Assembly: GCA_934754975.1 (NCBI GenBank)
Contig: CAKVKI010000145.1
Coordinates: forward strand, 1-6,732
Source of the DNA: an uncultured Alistipes sp.
Lineage (GTDB): Bacteria; Bacteroidota; Bacteroidia; Bacteroidales; Rikenellaceae
Length of the DNA: 6,732 bases
Reading direction: 5' to 3'
This document shows, piece by piece, positions 1 through 6,732 of the stretch. The stretch's first letter is position 1; each line of letters opens with the position of its first letter. The notes beneath the pieces are model-generated. The model was not told where the DNA came from and did no database searches. It saw nothing but the letters and a program-made list of their open reading frames with translations. The translations under genes were made by a program, and so were the position numbers.

Positions 1-196
1 GGTTCATGAAGTTCATGTCCAGCACCGAAGCCTTGCGGATAGCCATGAAGCGCTCCACGAAGATAAAGATCGTCACGCCGCCCAGCGCCAGCAGCGGCCA
101 CATCAGCCAACCGCCCTTGGTAAACAGCGTCCACAGCCCCATGCGGGTCTCCTCACTGGTGGCCACCGCCTCGGCAGCCTGCAAAAAAGTCATCAT
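1..196 (-). CDS. MotA/TolQ/ExbB proton channel family protein, N-terminal part (runs off the left edge)
   Basis: Only the first 65 codons are present; the gene continues beyond position 1. ExbB/TolQ proteins form the inner-membrane proton channel that, with ExbD/TolR, energises TonB- or Tol-dependent work at the outer membrane. The translation has a short N-terminal stretch, then a glycine/tryptophan-led hydrophobic helix at about residues 28-47 (GGWLMWPLLALGGVTIFIFV). This is followed directly by the Glu-Arg pair (E48, R49) and a basic segment, the usual layout of the first transmembrane helix in this family. Two consecutive ATG codons (196 and 193) could both serve as start; I use the outer one. 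The leader is A/T-rich without a Shine-Dalgarno sequence, as is common in Bacteroidota. It lies 163 bp downstream of tamB on the same strand, so co-transcription is possible. ExbB, TolQ and MotA cannot be separated from this fragment, although the length and start favour ExbB-like. Confidence 0.82.
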   Translation of the reverse strand, partial: MMTFLQAAEAVATSEETRMGLWTLFTKGGWLMWPLLALGGVTIFIFVERFMAIRKASVLDMNFMN

Positions 197-245
197 AGTG
201 TTTTAGAAATTATTTAAGTTTTGTTATTAAATTTTCTTTTTTCGT
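197..245 (-). promoter_or_regulatory. AT-rich leader and possible promoter region of the exbB-like gene
   Basis: This block is strikingly A/T-rich compared with the GC-rich DNA around it and sits immediately upstream of the exbB-like start. On the minus strand the best resemblance to the Bacteroidota -7 element (TAnnTTTG) is TAATTTCT at 206-213, which has two mismatches, and no clear -33 TTG was found at the right spacing. The base composition supports a leader or promoter; the exact elements are not resolved. Confidence 0.3.
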
Positions 246-301
246 TTCCGTTCGTCGTTCGTCTGCGCCGTACCGCTGCGCCCTAAATTCCGCCCCCGGG
301 A

Positions 302-334
302 GCGGCTTGCCGCAACGCGGCCGGACTGCGGCCG
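302..334 (-). other. Two GC-rich stem-loops just downstream of the tamB stop
   Basis: A 6-bp self-complementary stem (CGGCCG at 318-323 and 329-334, 5-nt loop) is followed on the minus strand by a 4-bp stem (302-305 with 310-313). They start about 25 nt past the tamB stop codon, where a transcript end is expected. No T-run follows either stem on the minus strand; the DNA further on is A-rich instead. They are therefore not a classical intrinsic terminator. They could be a 3'-end stabilising structure or a chance product of GC-rich sequence. Confidence 0.25.
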
Positions 335-359
335 GATAAATTTCAGCTGTTCTTTCCGT

Positions 360-3300
360 TCATTGCTCTTCATCCTTAACGTATTCGAACGCCTGCAGCG
401 TATCCGCCGCCGCGCGCTGACGCTCTTTTTCCAGGCGGGCGGCCTCACGGCGGGCTTCGCGCCGGGCCTTGCGCTTCTTGTTGGTGAAACGCTCCCGGAT
501 GCGCCGCCGCAGGTCGCGGAAATTGTCGAAATCCTCCTTGAAGTAGATACCGATGCCGGTCTCCTGCAGACCCTGGTTCTCGTCGAAGCGGTCGATGGTC
601 TGCGTAAAGGCCTTGGCCTTGAGCGTTCCCGCCCGGTCGATCAGGTAGGTGATGTAGGCTTCGCCCATGAAGTTGGACATCGAACTGCTGATGGCCTGTT
701 TGTTGTCGATCAGGTAGTTGCCCTCGACCTCGACGAACAGGCGGTTGTTAATCAGGCTCTTCGAAAGACCGAAGTCCACTTCGTCGCTGGTCAGCTCCGA
801 TTTGGGACGGTAGCGGATGACGATGTTGTAATCGTCGTTCGAAAGCAGGTTGCTGACCATATTCGACAGGAACTCGAGTCCCGTCGCGGCCGAAACCGAC
901 GCGCCGATATTCGACGAAGCGGCGTTGTTCTCGGACATGAAGCTGTTGAAAAGCAGCAGGTAGGCGAACTGCGTATCGACCGTCTCGGGGGTGGTCAGCG
1001 CATTGGCGACCACGGCCTGCGTCTCGGGGTCGGTGCCGGGCACGTTCACGTCGAAGGTGATGGCCGGGTTCGAGAGCCGGTCCCCGAGGTGGATGATGCA
1101 CTCGACGGGCACCGAGCGGTCGGCCGTCATGTTGTCGGCCGTACCCTGCAGCAGCGGCTGCAGCGAAGCTTTGAGCTTGTAGATGGCTTCGATATCGAGC
1201 ATGGCGTCCATCGGCGAACCGGTCCACTGGATCGTCGAACCGTTCTCGATGATGAACTTCTTGTTGATGATGTTCTGGAGTGAGAAAAGGAAACTCCCCT
1301 CCGTGATGGTATAGTCGCCGTACATTTCGAAGACGTTCGAACGGGGATTGATCTGCAGGTTGAGCGTTCCGTCGCCGCGGCCTTTGAGCGTATTCCCCGA
1401 CACGCTCAGTTCGACCTCGACGCCGGGCCGTACGTCGAGCGCCAGCGCGATCTTCATCTGGTTTCCGGCGACGGTCTTCTGCTGGCGGTGGCGTTCGAAC
1501 ATCATCTTGCGCCGCGCCAGGTTATCGACCGTATCGACCCTGGCCGGCTCCCGGAACGTCACGAAATCGGCGTACGAGATATTGGACTTGTTCGACAGCG
1601 GCATGAAGAACGACGAATGGTCGTCGGTGGCGGCGGCGATGTCCATATTGACGGCGCCCTTGTCGCCCGAGATGCGCGCCGTACCCGAAGCGTAGACCCG
1701 GCCATAGAAGAAGTCGTTGTCCTGCGCCGTGGTGTTGAGTACCAGCATCTGCTGGGGAGCGACACGCACGTCGTAGGCGATATTGGAGAGGTGCTGCAGG
1801 CTCAGGTCGATGTCGAAGCGGCCCCGGTTGCCTTCGGGATCGAAAACCGGAACGTTCGACGCGCGGAAACGATTGCCCCGCACGTCGAGAACGGCTTCGG
1901 GCATCGAATAGGTCACCTGCGTAAAATCGACCTTCGTCGAAAGCCCCGTAACATGGATCCGGCCCGTCAGGTCCGCGTCCCGGCGCTGGCCCTGCAGCAC
2001 CAGTTCGGCCGAAGCGAGTCCCTCGGTTTGGGAAATCACGCCCGAAAGCACCGGATCGAGCAGTCCCATGTCTAAACTGTCGATGTTCAGCCGGGCGTAA
2101 TAGCGCACCTGCGAGGGGGCGTAAAAGCCCCGGATAAGCGTATCGCGCTTGTTGCGGTCGGTGACGGTCACCCCGGCGCGGTTGCGCGAGAAGTCCCAGC
2201 GCGAAGAGAGCCGCAGCGGAGGAGCCGGAATGTCATTGACCTCCAGGCTGTCGAGCAGGATGTCGGCGGAAATTTCGCCCGCATGAAGCACGGATTTCAT
2301 CGTCGCGGAACCGTTGGTGCGCCCCTCGACGACGTACCCCATGCGCTCGGCGACCTGCGTGAAGGGCGAGAGGTCGAAGTTGCGCAGGCGCAGCGTCACC
2401 GAATCCCCGCGGCTGCGCGACGCGACGCCGTCCAACAGCAGTTCCTGCTCACGGTTCATCACGAAAAACTTGTCGATCACGACCTGCGCCGTGTCGAGTT
2501 GTATCTTGTGTGCGTAAATCTGCCACGTTTTCGAACCGCGGGTGAGGTGCGAGGGCAGGATGCGCAGATCCACCACACGGCCGTTGGGACCGTGTTCGTC
2601 CACTACCTGCGCCTGCACGCCCAGCAGGCCCGACACCTTGCGCAGCGTATCGTTGAAACCCGCCGAAACCTGCATGCGCCCCTGCTTTGCCCCGCCCGTG
2701 AGCGACAGCTGCGGCAGGTGCAGCACCCCCGCGTAGAGATCCTCGGCCGAAGCGTAGACCGTGAGCGAATCGCCCCGGTTGGAGGCGTTGATGCTCAGGC
2801 GCGTGGCCAGCATGCGTTTGCGCTCGACGTATTCCGACGTCGCCTTGAGCGAAAGCTGGTCGCTGGCCGGATTGAAAAGCAGCTGCATCGACGAACCGTC
2901 GGCGATCTGCAGTCCGGCCGAGATGGCGTCGGTAATGGGGTCGATATGGCGGATATTGACCGACAGCAGCGAATAGTCGTCGGCCACGGCGGTTTTGCGG
3001 CCGCGGGGCGTCGTGCCGCCCTCGCCGCGGCGCAGCAGCGGGAGGTATTTCCAGGCGCTGCGGCGCAGGTATTCGAAGACTTCGCGGTAGCTGGTCTTGC
3101 TGCGGAACGTGGCGTCGGCGAAGTCCGAGCGCAGTTCGACGAGCTTGCTCTGCGCCGAGTTCTCGCCCGTGACGGTCATGGTCTTCGAGGTGATCTGCTT
3201 GTCGTTGTAGCGGTAGACGACGTCGGTGACGTGGATGCGGCCGTTCAGGTCGTCCAGCGAGCGGCCGCCGGCATTGGCCGCGATACGCGCCGTGAGCTGC

Positions 3301-4931
3301 GAAACGGAGTCGCGGCGGTTGATATGGAGCCGGGCGAGGTCGGCATGGCGCAGGTCCATCGTGAAGTCATAGCGCGGAATCGAGTCGTTGAAGTCCACCA
3401 GTCCCGAGAAATCGAAATCGAGGTTGGGATCGCGGGCCGTGATGCGGCCGTCGAACTGGCGATTGCGCAGGCGGCCGTTGAGCCGCAGCGAATCGTAAAT
3501 ATAGTCGTTGAAGCCCAGCTGCGTGACGTTGCCCACGACGTTGGCGTCGGTATAGCCTCTGCCCACCACCCCGTCGATATAGGCCGTGAGGGTCGCGTTG
3601 CCCAGCAGGTCGCGGCGGCCGAGCAGTTCGCCCAGGCGCAGGTTATGCGTCTCCACGTCTCCCCGCACGCTGCTGCGGCCCGCCTTGAGCGGCGTCATCC
3701 GCAGGTTGCAGGTCACCTCGCCCACGCCGGTCGAAGCGCCGACCTGCATGTCGAACGACGAAAGCAGCCCCTTGAAACGGGCGTTGATGTCGATCTGGTC
3801 CGTGTTGCCCAGCATGCCGACCAGCTTGTCGGACAATTCGCGGCCCCCGATCCCGGCGGCCAGTTCGTCCACGGCTTCGGCCGAGGATTTGAGCCGCGGA
3901 ACGTTCAGGTCGAAGCGGGTCTGTCCGATATCGGGAAGCCCCCGGACCGAAGCGTCGGCGATGAGCCAGGTGCCCTGGCCGATCTGCATGCTTTTGATCT
4001 TGGCCGTGAAATCGGCGACTACGCCCGCGATCTCGACATTGACGTTGCTGAAATCGGTATGCCAGCCGCGCAGCTTGGGGGCGAAATAGGCGATGTCGTC
4101 CGTCGAGACGGTCGTATTGCGCAGCGCGCCGTCGATGCGCACCTCGCCGATGAAATCCTTGTACTCGGCCCACGAATCGCCCGCCAGCGAAATATAGGGA
4201 ATCTGCACGTTCGAACGTTCCGTCACGACGGAGACGTCTTCGAAGCCCATGCAGCCGTTGGTCAGGTAAAACTGCCCGGCGAAGCGGTCGAGGACGAAGC
4301 CGCTGCGCTCGCGCGCCGAGAGGGTCTCGATGGTGGTATAGATGGACTGCCCATCGATGGTGAAGTCGTCCACATGCGCCGAGATGCCGTAGAGGTGCAT
4401 ATGGCTGAAGTCGATGCCGAATTCGGGATCGCGGCGGTCGAGCCGTTCCAGGCAGAGGTCCATGTTCTCGATCGACGCTTTTCGAAGCGACAGGCGGAAA
4501 TTGCCCTTCTTGGGTTTGTCGGGATCGCTGATCCTGTTCACGATCTGCTTGATGTTCATCTCCCCGCCGGGCGTCTCGCGCAGATAGAGCTTGGCGTCGG
4601 CGATCTCGCCGCGGCTCAGCGAAAGGCCGCCGCCGAAGATGCCCAGTCCGGTGACGAACGCGTCGAGCCGGCCGACGTACAGCAACGTATCGCGCTGGTA
4701 ATCCTCAACATAAAAACCCTTGACTTTGATTTTGCTGAAAAGCCCGATATCCACGCAGTCGATGCTGACGGTGGTTTCGAGTTTTTTCGACACCATACGC
4801 ACGGCTTTCTGCACCACGAAGTTCTGCACGGCCGGAATGTCGAGCAGCAACGAGAGCAGCAGAGGCAGAATTATCAGCAACAATGCAGCGGCCGATAACA
4901 CCTTTCCCAATATTTTTATACCTTTGCGCAT
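360..4931 (-). CDS. tamB: Translocation/assembly module TamB domain protein (DUF490)
   Basis: A 1523-residue envelope protein of the AsmA-like/TamB superfamily. TamB proteins are anchored in the inner membrane and span the periplasm as a long beta-rich groove. They work with a BamA/TamA-type barrel and are implicated in outer-membrane protein assembly and lipid transport. Seen here: a basic start and one hydrophobic anchor at about residues 11-30, then the AsmA-like opening (IPAVQNFVVQKAV, and the segment ending in GLFSKIKVKGFYV). A very long region of alternating beta-strand repeats follows. The C-terminal TamB domain lies at about 1075-1465, with the GRVYASGTARISGDKGAV signature near its start. 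The protein ends in a strongly basic tail at about 1472-1523, rich in Arg, Lys, Glu and Ala. Length is normal for Bacteroidota TamB, and the frame is open throughout. The ATG at 4931 is chosen because it directly precedes the membrane anchor and sits downstream of a -7 element. It is divergent from tsaD; no TamA/TamL partner gene is in the window. Confidence 0.93.
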   Translation of the reverse strand: MRKGIKILGKVLSAAALLLIILPLLLSLLLDIPAVQNFVVQKAVRMVSKKLETTVSIDCVDIGLFSKIKVKGFYVEDYQRDTLLYVGRLDAFVTGLGIFGGGLSLSRGEIADAKLYLRETPGGEMNIKQIVNRISDPDKPKKGNFRLSLRKASIENMDLCLERLDRRDPEFGIDFSHMHLYGISAHVDDFTIDGQSIYTTIETLSARERSGFVLDRFAGQFYLTNGCMGFEDVSVVTERSNVQIPYISLAGDSWAEYKDFIGEVRIDGALRNTTVSTDDIAYFAPKLRGWHTDFSNVNVEIAGVVADFTAKIKSMQIGQGTWLIADASVRGLPDIGQTRFDLNVPRLKSSAEAVDELAAGIGGRELSDKLVGMLGNTDQIDINARFKGLLSSFDMQVGASTGVGEVTCNLRMTPLKAGRSSVRGDVETHNLRLGELLGRRDLLGNATLTAYIDGVVGRGYTDANVVGNVTQLGFNDYIYDSLRLNGRLRNRQFDGRITARDPNLDFDFSGLVDFNDSIPRYDFTMDLRHADLARLHINRRDSVSQLTARIAANAGGRSLDDLNGRIHVTDVVYRYNDKQITSKTMTVTGENSAQSKLVELRSDFADATFRSKTSYREVFEYLRRSAWKYLPLLRRGEGGTTPRGRKTAVADDYSLLSVNIRHIDPITDAISAGLQIADGSSMQLLFNPASDQLSLKATSEYVERKRMLATRLSINASNRGDSLTVYASAEDLYAGVLHLPQLSLTGGAKQGRMQVSAGFNDTLRKVSGLLGVQAQVVDEHGPNGRVVDLRILPSHLTRGSKTWQIYAHKIQLDTAQVVIDKFFVMNREQELLLDGVASRSRGDSVTLRLRNFDLSPFTQVAERMGYVVEGRTNGSATMKSVLHAGEISADILLDSLEVNDIPAPPLRLSSRWDFSRNRAGVTVTDRNKRDTLIRGFYAPSQVRYYARLNIDSLDMGLLDPVLSGVISQTEGLASAELVLQGQRRDADLTGRIHVTGLSTKVDFTQVTYSMPEAVLDVRGNRFRASNVPVFDPEGNRGRFDIDLSLQHLSNIAYDVRVAPQQMLVLNTTAQDNDFFYGRVYASGTARISGDKGAVNMDIAAATDDHSSFFMPLSNKSNISYADFVTFREPARVDTVDNLARRKMMFERHRQQKTVAGNQMKIALALDVRPGVEVELSVSGNTLKGRGDGTLNLQINPRSNVFEMYGDYTITEGSFLFSLQNIINKKFIIENGSTIQWTGSPMDAMLDIEAIYKLKASLQPLLQGTADNMTADRSVPVECIIHLGDRLSNPAITFDVNVPGTDPETQAVVANALTTPETVDTQFAYLLLFNSFMSENNAASSNIGASVSAATGLEFLSNMVSNLLSNDDYNIVIRYRPKSELTSDEVDFGLSKSLINNRLFVEVEGNYLIDNKQAISSSMSNFMGEAYITYLIDRAGTLKAKAFTQTIDRFDENQGLQETGIGIYFKEDFDNFRDLRRRIRERFTNKKRKARREARREAARLEKERQRAAADTLQAFEYVKDEEQ

Positions 4932-4951
4932 TGGTAGGTCGTTATAACCTG

Positions 4952-4959
4952 CAAATTTA
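4952..4959 (-). promoter_or_regulatory. Bacteroidota-type -7 promoter element for tamB
   Basis: On the minus strand this reads TAAATTTG, an exact match to the TAnnTTTG -7 consensus used by the primary sigma factor of Bacteroidota. It lies 20 bp before the tamB ATG, which implies a short 5' leader. At the expected distance upstream (about 4980-4984) there is only T-rich DNA with a TTTC, so the -33 element is weak or absent. The exact -7 match and its position make this the best promoter candidate in the window. Confidence 0.5.
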
Positions 4960-4975
4960 ACTATAATTAGTTAAA
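4956..4975. repeat. Perfect 8-bp inverted repeat in the tamB/tsaD divergent spacer (possible operator)
   Basis: TTTAACTA at 4956-4963 and TAGTTAAA at 4968-4975 are exact reverse complements separated by the 4 bp TAAT. The repeat lies in the 62-bp spacer between the divergent tamB and tsaD genes and overlaps the tamB -7 element. It also contains a TATAAT at 4962-4967, on the tsaD side. The position would suit a dimeric regulator acting on both genes. The sequence is AT-rich, so chance palindromy is a real alternative. Confidence 0.35.
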
Positions 4976-4993
4976 AAAACGAAAAAAACCGCA

Positions 4994-6016
4994 ATGGATA
5001 TTACTATTCTGGGCATCGAATCTTCGTGCGACGACACATCCGCCGCCGTGATACGCAACAATGTACTGCTGTCGAACGTCATCGCCTCGCAGGCCGTCCA
5101 TATCAAGTACGGCGGCGTGATCCCCGAACTGGCTTCACGGGCCCACCAGCAAAACATCATTCCCGTGGTGGATACGGCGCTCCGGGACGCCGGGCTGACT
5201 CCCAGCGAGATCGACGCCATCGCCTTTACGCGCGGCCCCGGCCTGCTGGGTTCGCTGCTGGTGGGCGTCTCGTTCGCCAAGGGGCTTTCCATTGCGCACA
5301 ATATCCCGATGGTCGAGGTCAATCACCTGCAGGGACACATCCTTTCGCACTTCATCGACCTCCAGGACCGCACCCTGCCGCACCCCGGCTTTCCGTTCCT
5401 CTGCCTGCTCGTGAGCGGCGGCCATACGCAGATCGTACGCGTGGATTCGCCGCTCGAAATGGAGATCATCGGCACGACGATCGACGACGCCGCAGGCGAA
5501 GCCTTCGACAAGTGCGCCAAAGTGATGGGACTGCCCTACCCCGGCGGCCCGGTGATCGACAAGCTGGCCAAAGAGGGCGATCCGAAGGCGTTCCGTTTCG
5601 CACGGCCCCATGTCGACGGATACGACTACTCGTTTTCGGGGCTCAAAACCTCGTTTCTCTACACGCTGCGCGACGCCGTGGCGGACGATCCCGGTTTCAT
5701 CGAAAACAACAAGGCCGGGCTGTGCGCTTCGCTGCAAAGCACGATCGTCGAGATCCTGCTGGACAAACTGGTGCGGGCGTCGAAGGACCTCGGCATCCGC
5801 GACATCGCCATCGCAGGCGGCGTTTCGGCCAACTCGGGACTGCGCAACGGCATCGTCGAAGAGGGCAAAAAACGTGGCTGGCGCACGTTCCTGCCCGAAT
5901 TCAAGTTCACGACGGACAACGCGGCGATGATCGCCATGGCGGGTTACTACCACTACCAGCACGGCGACTTCTCGTCGCTCGACGTCTCGCCCGTGGCGCG
6001 GCTGCAGGAGTTGTAA
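4994..6016 (+). CDS. tsaD: tRNA N6-adenosine threonylcarbamoyltransferase, TsaD
   Basis: TsaD (Kae1/YgjD family, ASKHA fold) transfers the threonylcarbamoyl group from TC-AMP, made by TsaC, to N6 of A37 in tRNAs reading ANN codons. In bacteria it acts in the cytoplasm with TsaB and TsaE. The 340-residue product has the full family length and every hallmark: GIESSCDDTSAAV at 7-19, the metal-binding HLQGH with H111 and H115, and LVSGGHTQI at 139-147. The block GTTIDDAAGEAFDKCAKVMG covers 160-179. Further on are YPGGP near 182-186, SFSGLKTS at 213-220, IAGGVSANSGLR at 273-284 and TDNAAMIAMAG at 307-317, whose D308 is the third metal ligand. The ATG at 4994 places the first phosphate-binding motif at the usual distance from the N-terminus. 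The A-rich leader lacks a Shine-Dalgarno sequence. It is divergent from tamB and is followed 27 bp later by a methyltransferase-like gene on the same strand, probably in one transcript. Confidence 0.98.
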   Translation: MDITILGIESSCDDTSAAVIRNNVLLSNVIASQAVHIKYGGVIPELASRAHQQNIIPVVDTALRDAGLTPSEIDAIAFTRGPGLLGSLLVGVSFAKGLSIAHNIPMVEVNHLQGHILSHFIDLQDRTLPHPGFPFLCLLVSGGHTQIVRVDSPLEMEIIGTTIDDAAGEAFDKCAKVMGLPYPGGPVIDKLAKEGDPKAFRFARPHVDGYDYSFSGLKTSFLYTLRDAVADDPGFIENNKAGLCASLQSTIVEILLDKLVRASKDLGIRDIAIAGGVSANSGLRNGIVEEGKKRGWRTFLPEFKFTTDNAAMIAMAGYYHYQHGDFSSLDVSPVARLQEL

Positions 6017-6043
6017 CCACAGACCTCATCCCGCACAGGCGTT

Positions 6044-6617
6044 ATGGCTTACCAAATCGCAGCCCTCCTGCTTCTGGTTGTATTCTACGGCATATACGCC
6101 GGAAAACTCCTGCTCCAGCGCAAACGGGGCATCCGGACCGACCAGATGGCCAAAGGCAGGAAGGACAAACGGCTGCTCAGGACCGAAGCGGCCATGAAAA
6201 CCGCGACATACGCCGTCCTCGCAGCCGAAATAGCCAGCATCGCATTCTTTGACGGCAATCATACGGCTCCCGTAATTCGGGCGGCGGGTTTATGCCTGGC
6301 CGGAGCTGGCGTCGTCGTTTTCGGAACTGCCGTTCACACGATGCGCGACAGCTGGCGGGCCGGCATTCCCGAAAAAGACCGGACAGAGCTTATCACGGCG
6401 GGAATATTCCGCATCAGCCGCAATCCGGCGTTCGTCGGCTTCGACCTGCTGTACATCGGAATCCTGACGGCTTTTTTTCAACTGGGCACTGCTGATTTTC
6501 ACCCTTTTCGCCGTAACCATGCTGCACCTGCAGATCCTGCAGGAGGAAAAATTCCTGCCGTCCGTATTCGGCAGCAGCTACCTCGAATACCGACGCAAAG
6601 TCCGCCGGTATCTGTAA
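6044..6617 (+). pseudogene. Isoprenylcysteine carboxyl methyltransferase (ICMT)-family membrane protein, frameshifted at a T7 run
   Basis: The first frame encodes a small multi-pass membrane protein with hydrophobic segments at about residues 5-20, 52-69, 78-97 and 133-145. Its block GIFRISRNPAFVGF at 120-133 corresponds to the Gly-x-Tyr-x-x-x-Arg-x-Pro-x-x-x-Gly cofactor-site motif of ICMT/PEMT-type methyltransferases. At the T7 run (6472-6478) this frame departs from the family. As written it reads on to a TAG at 6713-6715, adding about 78 residues without family character. The next frame, entered if one T is removed, gives FFNWALLIF, then MLHLQILQEEKFLPSVFG and an ending in SYLEYRRKVRRYL with a TAA at 6615-6617. 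This is the family C-terminus, and the restored protein is 190 residues, the usual size. The bacterial substrate is unknown; many relatives are annotated by homology only. It lies 27 bp after tsaD. The gene may be truly broken, switchable, or a one-base sequencing error. Confidence 0.8.
6471..6479 (+). other. Frameshift site: homopolymer of seven T
   Basis: The C-T7-C tract at 6471-6479 is where family-like protein sequence moves from the frame starting at 6044 to the frame one base later. Six T would join the two frames seamlessly as Ala-Phe-Phe-Asn-Trp. Coding similarity is preserved on both sides and no other defect is visible. Confidence 0.75.
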
Positions 6618-6631
6618 TCCGCCCCGTAACG

Positions 6632-6658
6632 AAAAACTCCCGGCCGGAGGGTCGGGAG
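6632..6658 (-). terminator. Hairpin with a minus-strand T5 tail, probable terminator of a convergent gene
   Basis: CTCCCG at 6637-6642 pairs with CGGGAG at 6653-6658. On the plus strand the stem extends three more pairs (one G-U) to a GGAG loop; on the minus strand one of these is an A-C mismatch. Reading the minus strand, the stem is followed at once by five T (the A-run at 6632-6636), which is the order expected of an intrinsic terminator. No T-run follows on the plus strand. It lies about 20 nt after the restored stop of the methyltransferase-like gene, so it probably ends a minus-strand gene entering from the right, while possibly also capping the plus-strand transcript. Confidence 0.45.
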
Positions 6659-6732
6659 CGGGTCCGAAAGGCACGGAAAAGCACTCCGCGCTTCCGAAAA
6701 AGCGATCTATTTTAGAATGCAAGGATCGGACG

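Noticed and set aside
250..263. Tandem 7-bp repeat GTTCGTC x2 in the tamB-exbB spacer
   Set aside because: Only two copies in a low-complexity stretch; no array or site is supported.
363..1283. A 306-codon plus-strand open frame opposite the 3' part of tamB
   Set aside because: Same cause: the antisense strand of GC-rich coding sequence. The composition is shadow-like, with no recognisable family.
2283..4898. A very long (871-codon) open frame on the plus strand, opposite tamB
   Set aside because: It is antisense to a clearly real TamB gene in GC-rich DNA, where codon bias keeps the opposite strand open. The translation is rich in Arg, His, Ala, Val and Asp, has no domain pattern I recognise, and has no promoter or leader of its own.
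4962..4967. TATAAT hexamer as a sigma-70-type -10 for tsaD
   Set aside because: Bacteroidota use a different -7 consensus, the region is AT-rich, and no -33/-35 element lies at a suitable distance. The tsaD promoter remains unresolved.
5135..5962. A 275-codon minus-strand open frame opposite tsaD
   Set aside because: Antisense shadow of tsaD. No leader and no recognised domain.
5026..6252. A 408-codon plus-strand open frame overlapping tsaD and the next gene
   Set aside because: It is Arg/Pro/His-rich and out of frame with tsaD, whose every family motif is intact. It crosses the intergenic gap and has no family resemblance.
6674..6704. Overlapping small inverted repeats (CGGAA with TTCCG; CGCTT with AAGCG) near the right edge
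   Set aside because: Short, mutually exclusive or bulged stems with no T-tract directly behind them on either strand; not enough for a terminator call.
6414..6722. A minus-strand open frame covering the end of the methyltransferase-like gene and the hairpin
   Set aside because: It runs through the minus-strand terminator-like hairpin and is antisense to a recognisable family C-terminus.
1..6732. Search for tRNA or rRNA genes, CRISPR arrays, insertion sequences and phage or defence genes
   Set aside because: None visible: no repeat-spacer pattern, no terminal inverted repeats or transposase, no tRNA-like folds. Coding sequence accounts for nearly all of the window.

Overview
The window looks like ordinary chromosomal housekeeping and envelope DNA from a GC-rich member of the Bacteroidota. 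The protein sequences resemble those of Bacteroidales such as Alistipes, but that genus is my inference. The evidence is the style of the proteins (a very long TamB with a basic tail, a TsaD typical of this phylum), A-rich leaders without Shine-Dalgarno sequences, and a TAnnTTTG-type -7 promoter element. AT-rich spacers stand out against the GC-rich coding sequence.

Layout from left to right. (1) At 1-196, minus strand, is the N-terminus of a MotA/TolQ/ExbB-family proton-channel protein cut by the window edge. (2) A 163-bp spacer at 197-359 is AT-rich next to the exbB-like start and GC-rich with small stem-loops next to the tamB stop. (3) At 360-4931, minus strand, is a 1523-residue TamB/DUF490 translocation and assembly protein. 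(4) A 62-bp divergent spacer at 4932-4993 holds a Bacteroidota-type promoter for tamB and a perfect 8-bp inverted repeat. (5) At 4994-6016, plus strand, is an intact tsaD, the transferase subunit for the tRNA modification t6A37. (6) At 6044-6617, plus strand, is an isoprenylcysteine carboxyl methyltransferase-like membrane protein, apparently frameshifted at a run of seven T. (7) At 6618-6732 is a spacer with a hairpin that has a T-tract on the minus strand, suggesting a convergent gene just beyond the right edge.

The left half (tamB, then exbB-like) reads leftward and concerns envelope biogenesis and energisation. The right half (tsaD, then the methyltransferase-like gene) reads rightward as a probable two-gene operon. 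I see no mobile element, CRISPR array, RNA gene or novel multi-gene system. The observation most worth checking is the single-base frameshift in the methyltransferase-like gene: the original frame is fully preserved after the T run and ends at the expected family length.
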